From NCBI GenBank assembly GCA_964019165.1, contig OZ025270.1, forward strand, positions 18,203,690 through 18,267,689: DNA of 64,000 bases, read 5' to 3'. The notes below the pieces were generated by a model. The model worked only from the letters and a program-made list of their open reading frames with translations. It ran no database searches and was not told the DNA's origin. The stretch is from Mastigias papua. Taxonomy: Eukaryota > Cnidaria > Scyphozoa > Rhizostomeae > Mastigiidae. Below, piece after piece: positions 52,168 to 64,000 of this stretch. Position numbers and translations under genes: made by a program. The first letter of the stretch is position 1. Each line of letters begins with the position of its first letter.

Positions 52168-53175
52168 CCAAGGCTATAGCCTTACTTTTTGGCCAAAAAT
52201 GGCTCATTTTCATCACTTTTCAATCTGCAATCAAAATCAATCAATTTCAATGTTGGTCAGGTTTGGCCAAAATACCATGGCTATAGCCCTACTTTTTGGC
52301 CAAACATGGCTCATTTTCTTCACTTTTCAATCTGCAATCAAAATCAATCAATTTCAATTTTGGTCATTTTTGGCCAAAATACCAAGGCTATAGCCTTACT
52401 TTTTGGCCAAAAATGGCTCATTTTCATCACTTTTCAATCTGCAATCAAAATCAATCAATTTCAATTTTGGTCATTTGTGGCAAAACTACCAAGGCTATAG
52501 CCTTACCTTTTGGCCAAAATTGGCTCAGTTTCATCACTTCTCAATCTGCAATCAAAATCAATGAATTTCACGGTTGGTCAATTTTGGCCAAACATACCAA
52601 GGCTATAGCCTTACTTTGTGGCCACAAATGGCTCAGTTTCATCACTTCTCAATCTGCAATCAAAATCAATGAATTTCAAGTTTGGTCAATTTTGGCCAAA
52701 AATACCAAGGCTATAGCCTTACTGTTTGGCCACAAATGGCTCATTTTCATCACTTTTCAATCTGCAATCAAAATCAATCAATTTCAATTTTGGTCATTTG
52801 TGGCCAAACTACCAAGGCTATAGCCTTACTATTTGGCCACAAATGGCTCATTTTCATCACTTTTCAATCTGCAATCAAATTCAATCAATTTAAATTTTGG
52901 TCATTTATGGCCAAAATACCAAGGCTATAGCCTTACTTTTTGGCACAAAATGGCTCATTTTCATAACATTTCAATCTGCAATCAAAATCAATCAATTTCA
53001 ATTTTGGTCAGTTTTGGCCAAAATACCAAGGCTATAGCCTTACTTCTTAGCCAAAAATGGCTCATTTTCATCACTTTTCAATCTGCAATCAACATCAATC
53101 AATTTCAATTTTGGTCAGTTTTGGGTCATTTGTGAGCAAAATACCAAGGCTATAGCCTTACTTATTGGCCAAACA
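52168..53175. repeat. Block duplicated at 53570-54577 (offset 1402 bp)
   Basis: About nine monomers in the same order (GGTCAGG unit, CATTTTCTTCA unit, AAACTACC unit, 108-bp pair, CACAAATGG units, AAATTCAATC unit, TTCTTAGCC unit, 118-bp unit) recur 1402 bp downstream. The first copy has more private changes (ACCATGGC, GGCAAAACTACC, TTTCACGGTTGG, CATAACATTTC). Confidence 0.8.
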
Positions 53176-55410
53176 TGGCTCATTTTCATCACATTTCAAT
53201 CTGCAATCAAAATCAATCAATTTCAATTGTGGTCATTTTTGGCCAAAATACCAAGGCTATAGCCTTACTTTTTTGCCAAACATGGCTCATTTTCATCACT
53301 TTTAAATCTGCAATCAACCTCAATCAGTTTCAATTTGGTCATTTTTGGCCAAAATACCAAGGCTATAGCCTTACTTTTTGGCCAAAAATGGCTCATTTTC
53401 ATCACTTTTCAATCTGCAATCAAAATCAATCAATTTCAATTTTGGTCAATTTTGGCCAAAATACCAAGGCTATAGCCTTACTTTTTTGCCAACAATGGCT
53501 CATTTTCATCACTTTTCAATCTGCAATCAAACTCAATCAGTTTCAATTTGGTCATGATTGGCCAAAATACCAAGGCTATAGCCTTACTTTTTGGCCAAAA
53601 ATGGCTCATTTTCATCACTTTTCAATCTGCAATCAAAATCAATCAATTTCAATGTTGGTCAGGTTTGGCCAAAATACCAAGGCTATAGCCCTACTTTTTG
53701 GCCAAAAATGGCTCATTTTCTTCATTTTTCAATCTGCAATCAAAATCAATCAATTTCAATTTTGGTCATGTTTGGCCAAAATACCAAGGCTATAGCCTTA
53801 CTTTTTGGCCAAAAATGGCTCATTTTCATCACTTTTCAATCTGCAATCAAAATCAATCAATTTCAATTTTGGTCATTTGTGGCCAAACTACCAAGGCTAT
53901 AGCCTTACCTTTTGGCCAAAAATGGCTCAGTTTCATCACTTCTCAATCTGCAATCAAAATCAATGAATTTCAAGGTTGGTCAATTTTGGCCAAAAATACC
54001 AAGGCTATAGCCTTACTTTTTGGCCACAAATGGCTCAGTTTCATCACTTCTCAATCTGCAATCAAAATCAATGAATTTCAAGTTTGGTCAATTTTGGCCA
54101 AAAATACCAAGGCTATAGCCGTACTGTTTGGCCACAAATGGCTCATTTTCATCACTTTTCAATCTGCAATCAAAATCAATCAATTTCAATTTTGGTCATT
54201 TGTGGCCAAACTACCAAGGCTATAGCCTTACTGTTTGGCCACAAATGGCTCATTTTCATCACTTTTCAATCTGCAATCAAATTCAATCAATTTCAAGTTT
54301 GGTCATTTATGGCCAAAATACCAAGGCTATAGCCTTACTTTTTGGCACAAAATGGCTCATTTTCATCACATTTCAATCTGCAATCAAAATCAATCAATTT
54401 CAATTTTGGTCAGTTTTGGCCAAAATACCAAGGCTATAGCCTTACTTCTTAGCCAAAAATGGCTCATTTTCATCACTTTTCAATCTGCAATCAAACTCAA
54501 TCAATTTCAATTTTGGTCAGTTTTGTGTCATTTGTGAGCAAAATACCAAGGCTATAGCCTTACTTATTGGCCAAACATGGCTCATTTTCATCACTTTTCA
54601 ATCTGCAATCAAAATCAATCAATTTCAATTTTGGTCATTTTTGGCCAAAATACCAAGGCTATAGCCTTACTTTTTGGCTAAAAATGGCTCATTGTCATCA
54701 CTTTTCAATCTGCACTCAAACTCAATCAATCTCAATTGTGGTCATTTTTGGCCAAAATACCAAGGCTATAGCCTTACTTTTTTGCCAAATATGGCTCATT
54801 TTCATCACTTTTAAATCTGCAATCAAACTCAATCAGTTTCAATTTGGTCATTTTTGGCCAAATTACCAAGGCTATAGCCTTACTTTTTGGCCAAAACTGG
54901 CTCATTTTCATCACTTCTCAATCTGCAATCAAAATCAATCAATTTCAATTTTGGTCATTTTGGCCAAAATACCAAGGCTATAGCCTTACTTTTAGGCCAA
55001 AAATGGCTCATTTTCATCTCTTTTCAATCTGCAATCAAAATCAATCAATCTCAATTGTGGTCATTTGTGGCCAAACTACCAAGGCTATAGCCTTGCTCTG
55101 TGGCCAAAAATGGCTCATTTTCATCACTTGTCAATCTGTAATCAAAATCAATCAATTTCAATGTTGGTCATTTTTGGCCAAAATACCAAGGCTATAGCCT
55201 TACTTTTTGGCCAAAAATGGCTCATTTTCATCACATTTCAATCTGCAATCAAAATCAATCAATTTCAATTTTGGTCAGTTTTGGCCAAAATACCAAGGCT
55301 ATAGCCTTACTTCTTAGCCAAAAATGGCTCATTTTCATCACTTTTCAATCTGCAATCAAACTCAATCAATTTCAATTTTGGTCAGTTTTGGGTCATTTGT
55401 GAGCAAAATA

Positions 55411-58400
55411 CCAAGGCTATAGCCTTACTTATTGGCCAAACATGGCTCATTTTCATCACTTTTCAATCTGCAATCAAAATCAATCAATTTCAATTTTGGT
55501 CATTTTTGGCCAAAATACCAAGGCTATAGCCTTACTTTTTGGCCAAAAATGGCTCATTGTCATCACTTTTCAATCTGCACTCAAACTCAATCAATCTCAA
55601 TTGTGGTCATTTTTGGCCAAAATACCAAGGCTATAGCCTTACTTTTTGGCCACAAATGGCTCATTTTCATTACATTTCAATCTGCAATCAAAATCAATCA
55701 ATTTCAATTTTGGTCATTTTTGGCCAAAATACCAAGGCTATAGCCTTACTTTTTTGCCAAAAATGGCTCATTTTCATCACTTTTCAATCTGCAATCAAAC
55801 TCAATCAGTTTCAATTTGGTCATTTTTGGCCAAATTACCAAGGCTATAGCCTTACTTTTTGGATAAAAATGGCTCATTTTCATCACTTCTCAATCTGCAA
55901 TCAAATTCAATCAATTTCAATTTTGATCATTTTTGGCCAAAATACCAAGGCTATAGCCTTACTTTTAGGCCAAAAATGGCTCATTTTCATCTCTTTTCAA
56001 TCTGCAATCAAAATCAATCAATTTCAATGTTGGTCATTTGTGGCCAAACTACCAAGGCGATAGCCTTGCTCTGTGGCCAAAAATGGCTCATTTTCATCAC
56101 TTGTCAATCTGTAATCAAAATCAATCAATTTCAATTTTGGTCATTTTTGGCCAAAATACCAAGGCTATAGCCTTACTTTTTGGCCAAAAATGGCTCATTT
56201 TCATCACTTTTCAATCTGCAATCAAAATCAATCAATTTCAATTTTGGTCATTTTTGGCCAAAATACCAAGGCTATAGCCTTACTTTTTGGCCAAAAATGG
56301 CTCATTTTCATCACATTTCAATCTGCAATCAAAATCAATCAATGTCAATTGTGGTCATTTTTGGCCAAAATACCAAGGCTATAGCCTTACTTTTTGGCCA
56401 AAAATGGCTCATTTTCATCACTTTTCAATCTGCAATCAAACTCAATCAGTTTCAATTTGGTCATGTTTGGCCAAAATACCAAGGCTATAGCCTTACGTTT
56501 TGGCCAAAAATGGCTCATTTTCATCACGTTTCAATCTGCAATCAAAATCAATCAATTTCAATGTTGGTCAGGTTTGGCCAAAATACCAAGGCTATAGCCT
56601 TACTTTTTGGCCAAAAATGGCTCATTTTCATCACTTTTCAATCTGCAATCAAAATGAATCAATTTCAATTTTGGTCATTTGTGGCCAAACTACCAAGGCT
56701 ATAGCCTTACCTTTTGGCCAAAAATGGCTCAGTTTCATCACTTCTCAATCTGCAATCAAAATCAATGACTTTCAAGTTTGGTCAATTTTGGCCAAAAATA
56801 CCAAGGCTATAGCCGTACTGTTTGGCCACAAATGGCTCATTTTCATCACTTTTCAATCTGCAATCAAAATCAATCAATTTCAATTTTGGTCATTTGTGGC
56901 CAAACTACCAAGGCTATAGCCTTACTGTTTGGCCACAAATGGCTCATTTTCATCACATTTCAATCTGCAATCAAAATCAATCAATTTCAATTTTGGTCAG
57001 TTTTGGCCAAAATACCAAGGCTATAGCCTTACTTCTTAGCCAAAAATGGCTCATTTTCATCACTTTTCAATCTGCAATCAAACTCAATCAATTTCAATTT
57101 TGGTCAGTTTTGTGTCATTTGTGAGCAAAATACCAAGGCTATAGCCTTACTTATTAGCCAAACATGGCTCATTTTCATCACTTTTCAATCTGCAATCAAA
57201 ATCAATCAATTTCAATTTTGGTCATTTTTGGCCAAAATACCAAGGCTATAGCCTTACTTTTTGGCTAAAAATGGCTCATTGTCATCACTTTTCAATCTGC
57301 ACTCAAACTCAATCAATCTCAATTGTGGTCATTTTTGGCCAAAATACCAAGGCTATAGCCTTACCTTTTGGCCAAAAATGGCTCAGTTTCATCACTTCTC
57401 AATCTGCAATCAAAATCAATGAATTTCAAGGTTGGTCAATTTTGGCCAAAAATACCAAGGCTATAGCCTTACTTTTTGGCACAAAATGGCTCATTTTCAT
57501 CACATTTCAATCTGCAATCAAAATCAATCAATTTCAATTTTGGTCAGTTTTGGCCAAAATACCAAGGCTATAGCCTTACTTCTTAGCCAAAAATGGCTCA
57601 TTTTCATCACTTTTCAATCTGCAATCAAACTCAATCAATTTCAATTTTGGTCAGTTTTGGGTCATTTGTGAGCAAAATACCAAGGCTATAGCCTTACTTA
57701 TTGGCCAAACATGGCTCATTTTCATCACTTTTCAATCTGCAATCAAAATCAATCAATTTCAATTTTGGTCATTTTTGGCCAAAATACCAAGGCTATAGCC
57801 TTACTTTTTGGCCAAAAATGGCTCATTGTCATCACTTTTCAATCTGCACTCAAACTCAATCAATCTCAATTGTGGTCATTTTTGGCCAAAATACCAAGGC
57901 TATAGCCTTACTTTTTGGCCACAAATGGCTCATTTTCATTACATTTCAATCTGCAATCAAAATCAATCAATTTCAATTTTGGTCATTTTTGGCCAAAATA
58001 CCAAGGCTATAGCCTTACTTTTTTGCCAAAAATGGCTCATTTTCATCACTTTTCAATCTGCAATCAAACTCAATCAGTTTCAATTTGGTCATTTTTGGCC
58101 AAATTACCAAGGCTATAGCCTTACTTTTTGGATAAAAATGGCTCATTTTCATCACTTCTCAATCTGCAATCAAATTCAATCAATTTCAATTTTGATCATT
58201 TTTGGCCAAAATACCAAGGCTATAGCCTTACTTTTAGGCCAAAAATGGCTCATTTTCATCTCTTTTCAATCTGCAATCAAAATCAATCAATTTCAATGTT
58301 GGTCATTTGTGGCCAAACTACCAAGGCGATAGCCTTGCTCTGTGGCCAAAAATGGCTCATTTTCATCACTTGTCAATCTGTAATCAAAATCAATCAATTT

Positions 58401-61400
58401 CAATTTTGGTCATTTTTGGCCAAAATACCAAGGCTATAGCCTTACTTATTGGCCAAACATGGCTCATTTTCATCACTTTTCAATCTGCAATCAAAATCAA
58501 TCAATTTCAATTTTGGTCATTTTTGGCCAAAATACCAAGGCTATAGCCTTACTTTTTGGCTAAAAATGGCTCATTGTCATCACTTTTCAATCTGCACTCA
58601 AACTCAATCAATCTCAATTGTGGTCATTTTTGGCCAAAATACCAAGGCTATAGCCTTACTTTTTTGCCAAATATGGCTCATTTTCATCACTTTTAAATCT
58701 GCAATCAAACTCAATCAGTTTCAATTTGGTCATTTTTGGCCAAATTACCAAGGCTATAGCCTTACTTTTTGGCCAAAACTGGCTCATTTTCATCACTTCT
58801 CAATCTGCAATCAAAATCAATCAATTTCAATTTTGGTCATTTTGGCCAAAATACCAAGGCTATAGCCTTACTTTTAGGCCAAAAATGGCTCATTTTCATC
58901 TCTTTTCAATCTGCAATCAAAATCAATCAATCTCAATTGTGGTCATTTGTGGCCAAACTACCAAGGCTATAGCCTTGCTCTGTGGCCAAAAATGGCTCAT
59001 TTTCATCACTTGTCAATCTGTAATCAAAATCAATCAATTTCAATGTTGGTCATTTTTGGCCAAAATACCAAGGCTATAGCCTTACTTTTTGGCCAAAAAT
59101 GGCTCATTTTCATCACATTTCAATCTGCAATCAAAATCAATCAATTTCAATTTTGGTCATTTTTGGCCAAAATACCAAGGCTATAGCCTTACTTTTTTGC
59201 CAACAATGGCTCATTTTCATCACTTTTCAATCTGCAATCAAACTCAATCAGTTTCAATTTGGTCATGTTTGGCCAAAATACCAAGGCTATAGCCTTACTT
59301 TTTGGCCAAAAATGGCTCATTTTCATCACTTTTCAATCTGCAATCAAAATCAATCAATTTCAATGTTGGTCAGGTTTGGCCAAAATACCAAGGCTATAGC
59401 CCTACTTTTTGGCCAAAAATGGCTCATTTTCTTCATTTTTCAATCTGCAATCAAAATCAATCAATTTCAATTTTGGTCATGTTTGGCCAAAATACCAAGG
59501 CTATAGCCTTACTTTTTGGCCAAAAATGGCTCATTTTCATCACTTTTCAATCTGCAATCAAAATCAATCAATTTCAATTTTGGTCATTTGTGGCCAAACT
59601 ACCAAGGCTATAGCCTTACCTTTTGGCCAAAAATGGCTCAGTTTCATCACTTCTCAATCTGCAATCAAAATCAATGAATTTCAAGGTTGGTCAATTTTGG
59701 CCAAAAATACCAAGGCTATAGCCTTACTTTTTGGCACAAAATGGCTCATTTTCATCACATTTCAATCTGCAATCAAAATCAATCAATTTCAATTTTGGTC
59801 AGTTTTGGCCAAAATACCAAGGCTATAGCCTTACTTCTTAGCCAAAAATGGCTCATTTTCATCACTTTTCAATCTGCAATCAAACTCAATCAATTTCAAT
59901 TTTGGTCAGTTTTGGGTCATTTGTGAGCAAAATACCAAGGCTATAGCCTTACTTATTGGCCAAACATGGCTCATTTTCATCACTTTTCAATCTGCAATCA
60001 AAATCAATCAATTTCAATTTTGGTCATTTTTGGCCAAAATACCAAGGCTATAGCCTTACTTTTTGGCCAAAAATGGCTCATTGTCATCACTTTTCAATCT
60101 GCACTCAAACTCAATCAATCTCAATTGTGGTCATTTTTGGCCAAAATACCAAGGCTATAGCCTTACTTTTTGGCCACAAATGGCTCATTTTCATTACATT
60201 TCAATCTGCAATCAAAATCAATCAATTTCAATTTTGGTCATTTTTGGCCAAAATACCAAGGCTATAGCCTTACTTTTTTGCCAAAAATGGCTCATTTTCA
60301 TCACTTTTCAATCTGCAATCAAACTCAATCAGTTTCAATTTGGTCATTTTTGGCCAAATTACCAAGGCTATAGCCTTACTTTTTGGATAAAAATGGCTCA
60401 TTTTCATCACTTCTCAATCTGCAATCAAATTCAATCAATTTCAATTTTGATCATTTTTGGCCAAAATACCAAGGCTATAGCCTTACTTTTAGGCCAAAAA
60501 TGGCTCATTTTCATCTCTTTTCAATCTGCAATCAAAATCAATCAATTTCAATGTTGGTCATTTGTGGCCAAACTACCAAGGCGATAGCCTTGCTCTGTGG
60601 CCAAAAATGGCTCATTTTCATCACTTGTCAATCTGTAATCAAAATCAATCAATTTCAATTTTGGTCATTTTTGGCCAAAATACCAAGGCTATAGCCTTAC
60701 TTTTTGGCCAAAAATGGCTCATTTTCATCACTTTTCAATCTGCAATCAAAATCAATCAATTTCAATTTTGGTCATTTTTGGCCAAAATACCAAGGCTATA
60801 GCCTTACTTTTTGGCCAAAAATGGCTCATTTTCATCACATTTCAATCTGCAATCAAAATCAATCAATGTCAATTGTGGTCATTTTTGGCCAAAATACCAA
60901 GGCTATAGCCTTACTTTTTGGCCAAAAATGGCTCATTTTCATCACTTTTCAATCTGCAATCAAACTCAATCAGTTTCAATTTGGTCATGTTTGGCCAAAA
61001 TACCAAGGCTATAGCCTTACGTTTTGGCCAAAAATGGCTCATTTTCATCACGTTTCAATCTGCAATCAAAATCAATCAATTTCAATGTTGGTCAGGTTTG
61101 GCCAAAATACCAAGGCTATAGCCTTACTTTTTGGCCAAAAATGGCTCATTTTCATCACTTTTCAATCTGCAATCAAAATGAATCAATTTCAATTTTGGTC
61201 ATTTGTGGCCAAACTACCAAGGCTATAGCCTTACCTTTTGGCCAAAAATGGCTCAGTTTCATCACTTCTCAATCTGCAATCAAAATCAATGAATTTCAAG
61301 GTTGGTCAATTTTGGCCAAAAATACCAAGGCTATAGCCTTACTTTTTGGCCACAAATGGCTCAGTTTCATCACTTCTCAATCTGCAATCAAAATCAATGA

Positions 61401-62186
61401 ATTTCAAGTTTGGTCAATTTTGGCCAAAAATACCAAGGGTATAGCCTCACTGTTTGGCCACAAATGGCTCATTTTCATCACTTTTCAATCTGCAATCAAA
61501 ATCAATCAATTTCAATTTTGGTCATTTGTGGCCAAACTACCAAGGCTATAGCCTTACTGTTTGGCCACAAATGGCTCATTTTCATCACTTTTCAATCTGC
61601 AATCAAAATCAATGAATTTCAAGTTTGGTCAATTTTGGCCAAAAATACCAAGGCTATAGCCTTACTGTTTGGCCACAAATGGCTCATTTTCATCACTTTT
61701 CAATCTGCAATCAAAATCAATCAATTTCAATTTTGGTCATTTGTGGCCAAACTACCAAGGCTATAGCCTTACTTCCTAGCCAAAAATGGCTCATTTTCAT
61801 CACTTTTCAATCTGCAATCAAATTCAATCAATTTCAATTTTGGTCATTTATGGCCAAAATACCAAGGCTATAGCCTTACTTTTTGGCACAAAATGGCTCA
61901 TTTTCATCACATTTCAATCTGCAATCAAAATCAATCAATTTCAATTTTGGTCAGTTTTGGCCAAAATACCAAGGCTATAGCCTTACTTCTTAGCCAAAAA
62001 TGGCTCATTGTCATCACTTTTCAATCTGCAATCAAACTCAATCAATTTCAATTTTGGTCAGTTTTGGGTCATTTGTGAGCAAAATACCAAGGCTATAGCC
62101 TTACTTATTGGCCAAACATGGCTCATTTTCATTACATTTCAATCTGCAATCAAAATCAATCAATTTCAATTTTGGTCATTTTTGGC
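55411..62186. repeat. Higher-order unit of about 2.26 kb, three copies
   Basis: Copies begin at 55411, 57680 and 59935 (spacings 2269 and 2255 bp, about 21 monomers). Each opens with TTATTGGCCAAACATGG after a 118-bp unit and contains CATTGTCATC with AATCTCAATTGTGG, CATTTTCATTACATTTC, a 106-bp unit, TTTTTGGATAAAAATGG, TTTTGATCATT and AAGGCGATAGCC. The middle copy is mosaic: its second half (58428-59590) instead matches 54546 onward (offset 3882) and 53591 onward (offset 5711). First and third copies match each other at offset 4524 through about 56700/61230. Confidence 0.8.
60149..62060. repeat. Block partly re-copied at 62087-63600 (offset 1938 bp)
   Basis: Monomers from 60149 to about 61560 recur from 62087 (offset 1938), including CATTTTCATTACATTTC, the TTTTTGGATAA unit, AATCAATGTCAATTGTGG, CATCACGTTTC and the 108-bp cassette. 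The AAGGCGATAGCC change of the first copy is not in the second. The end of the window cuts a third partial run that resembles 61980 onward. Confidence 0.7.
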
Positions 62187-64000
62187 CAAAATACCAAGGC
62201 TATAGCCTTACTTTTTTGCCAAAAATGGCTCATTTTCATCACTTTTCAATCTGCAATCAAACTCAATCAGTTTCAATTTGGTCATTTTTGGCCAAATTAC
62301 CAAGGCTATAGCCTTACTTTTTGGATAACAATGGCTCATTTTCATCACTTCTCAATCTGCAATCAAAATCAATCAATTTCAATTTTGGTCATTTTTGGCC
62401 AAAATACCAAGGCTATAGCCTTACTTTTAGGCCAAAAATGGCTCATTTTCATCTCTTTTCAATCTGCAATCAAAATCAATCAATTTCAATGTTGGTCATT
62501 TGTGGCCAAACTACCAAGGCTATAGCCTTGCTCTGTGGCCAAAAATGGCTCATTTTCATCACTTGTCAATCTGTAATCAAAATCAATCAATTTCAATTTT
62601 GGTCATTTTTGGCCAAAATACCAAGGCTATAGCCTTACTTTTTGGCCAAAAATGGCTCATTTTCATCACTTTTCAATCTGCAATCAAAATCAATCAATTT
62701 CAATTTTGGTCATTTGTGGCCAAAATACCAAGGCTATAGCCTTACTTTTTGGCCAAAAATGGCTCATTTTCATCACATTTCAATCTGCAATCAAAATCAA
62801 TCAATGTCAATTGTGGTCATTTTTGGCCAAAATACCAAGGCTATAGCCTTACTTTTTGGCCAAAAATGGCTCATTTTCATCACTTTTCAATCTGCAATCG
62901 AACTCAATCAGTTTCAATTTGGTCATGTTTGGCCAAAATACCAAGGCTATAGCCTTACTTTTTGCCCAAAAATGGCTCATTTTCATCACGTTTCAATCTG
63001 CAATCAAAATCAATCAATTTCAATGTTGGTCAGGTTTGGCCAAAATACCAAGGCTATAGCCTTACTTTTTGGCCAAAAATGGCTCATTTTCATCACTTTT
63101 CAATCTGCAATCAAAATCAATCAATTTCAATTTTGGTCATTTGTGGCCAAACTACCAAGGCTATAGCCTTACCTTTTGGCCAAAAATGGCTCAGTTTCAT
63201 TACTTCTCAATCTGCAATCAAAATCAATGAATTTCAAGGTTGGTCAATTTTGGCCAAAAATACCATGGCTATAGCCTTACTTTTTGGCCACAAATGGCTC
63301 AGTTTCATCACTTCTCAATCTGCAATCAAAATCAATGAATTTCAAGTTTGGTCAATTTTGGACAAAAATACCAAGGGTATAGCCTTACTGTTTGGCCACA
63401 AATGGCTCATTTTCATCACTTTTCAATCTGCAATCAAAATCAATCAATTTCAATTTTGGTCATTTGTGGCCAAACTACCAAGGCTATAGCCTTACTGTTT
63501 GGCCACAAATGGCTCATTTTCATCACTTTTCAATCTGCAATCAAATTCAATCAATTTCAATTTTGGTCATTTATGGCCAAAATACCAAGGCTATAGCCTT
63601 ACTTTTTGGCACAAAATGGCTCATTTTCATCACATTTCAATCTGCAATCAAAATCAATCAATTTCAATTTTGGTCAGTTGTGGCCAAAATACCAAGGCTA
63701 TAGCCTTACTTCTTAGCCAAAAATGGCTCATTTTCATCACTTTTCAATCTGCAATCAAACTCAATCAATTTCAATTTTGGTCAGTTTTGGGTCATTTGTG
63801 AGCAAAATACCAAGGCTATAGCCTTACTTATTGGCCAAACATGGCTCATTTTCATCACTTTTCAATCTGCAATCAAAATCAATCAATTTCAATTTTGGTC
63901 ATTTTTGGCCAAAATACCAAGGCTATAGCCTTACTTTTTGGCCAAAAATGGCTCATTGTCATCACTTTTCAATCTGCACTCAAACTCAATCAATCTCAAT

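Larger units (their letters stand above)
1..64000. repeat. Satellite array, 107-bp monomer, head to tail, fills the window
   Basis: The motif CCAAGGCTATAGCC recurs every 107 bp (less often 106, 108 or 118 bp) from position 47 to the end, always in the same orientation and with no unique sequence between copies. About 595 monomers fit by arithmetic. Both edges cut through a monomer, so the array continues beyond the window. Composition of the consensus monomer, counted by hand: A 33, C 23, G 12, T 39. Established knowledge: long homogeneous arrays of an AT-rich monomer of about 100-200 bp are typical of centromeric or other constitutive heterochromatin in eukaryotes. Inference: this is such an array. 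The chromosomal location and species cannot be read from the sequence. I do not recognise the family. Confidence 0.98.
51700..64000. repeat. Array domain E: 118-bp units and 108-bp cassettes return
   Basis: From 51719 to the end there are nine 118-bp units and seven cassettes of 108-bp monomers, with monomers near the consensus. The content resembles domain B (same GGTCAGGTTTGG, TTCTTAGCC, AATCTCAATTGTGG and TTGCTCTGTGG units), so domain C/D looks like an insertion or expansion between two related segments. That last point is inference. Confidence 0.6.

Noticed and set aside
1..64000. CRISPR array
   Set aside because: The repeats are 106-118 bp, directly adjacent and similar over their whole length; there are no unique spacers and no cas genes.
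1..64000. Alpha satellite or another well-known centromere family with a CENP-B box
   Set aside because: The monomer is 107 bp, not 171 bp, and I find no TTCGTTGGAAACGGGA-like box; the consensus lacks CpG altogether.
1..64000. Telomere or simple microsatellite array
   Set aside because: No run of TTAGGG, TTTAGGG or TTAGG-type repeats; the CAAT steps are too short and irregular to be a microsatellite.
1..64000. tRNA, rRNA or other RNA genes
   Set aside because: No segment departs from the 107-bp monomer pattern long enough to hold one.

Overview
The whole 64 kb window is one uninterrupted satellite-DNA array. I see no protein-coding gene, RNA gene, mobile element, CRISPR array, or any stretch of unique sequence. 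The unit is a monomer of about 107 bp; the copy at 5925-6031 matches the consensus I read exactly. It repeats head to tail in one orientation, about 595 times by arithmetic, with cut monomers at both window edges. The monomer is about 67% A+T, has no CpG in its consensus, and carries three short palindromes around a strongly conserved AAGGCTATAGCCTT core. Such an array is typical of eukaryotic heterochromatin (centromeric, pericentromeric or subtelomeric). A bacterial, viral or organellar origin is very unlikely. I do not recognise the satellite family and cannot name the organism.

Monomers fall into length classes: 107 bp (standard), 106 bp (one T lost), 108 bp (one A gained) and 118 bp (an 11-bp internal tandem duplication). 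Diagnostic variants divide the window into domains. 1 to about 9.9 kb is the most divergent, with many 118-bp units and private variants. About 9.9-32.6 kb is more homogeneous, with recurrent 108-bp cassettes. About 31.3-51.7 kb has no 118-bp unit and is rich in a GGGTATAGCC variant. From about 51.7 kb to the end, 118-bp units and cassettes return in units of about 2.26 kb.

On top of the monomer there is a shifting higher-order structure: tandem multimers of 2, 5, 7, 8, 11, 14 and about 21 monomers, and dispersed near-copies at offsets of 3113, 3433, 4076, 4708, 5097 and 7703 bp. Many differ by the gain or loss of whole monomers, as unequal exchange would produce. The many open reading frames (64, 103, 135, 174 codons and up to 316) are by-products: 107 is not a multiple of 3, so one frame runs through all three phases of the repeat until it meets the single in-phase TAG inside the conserved palindrome. 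None is annotated as a gene. The features below describe the array, the monomer anatomy, the variant classes, the domains and the higher-order blocks; together they cover every base.
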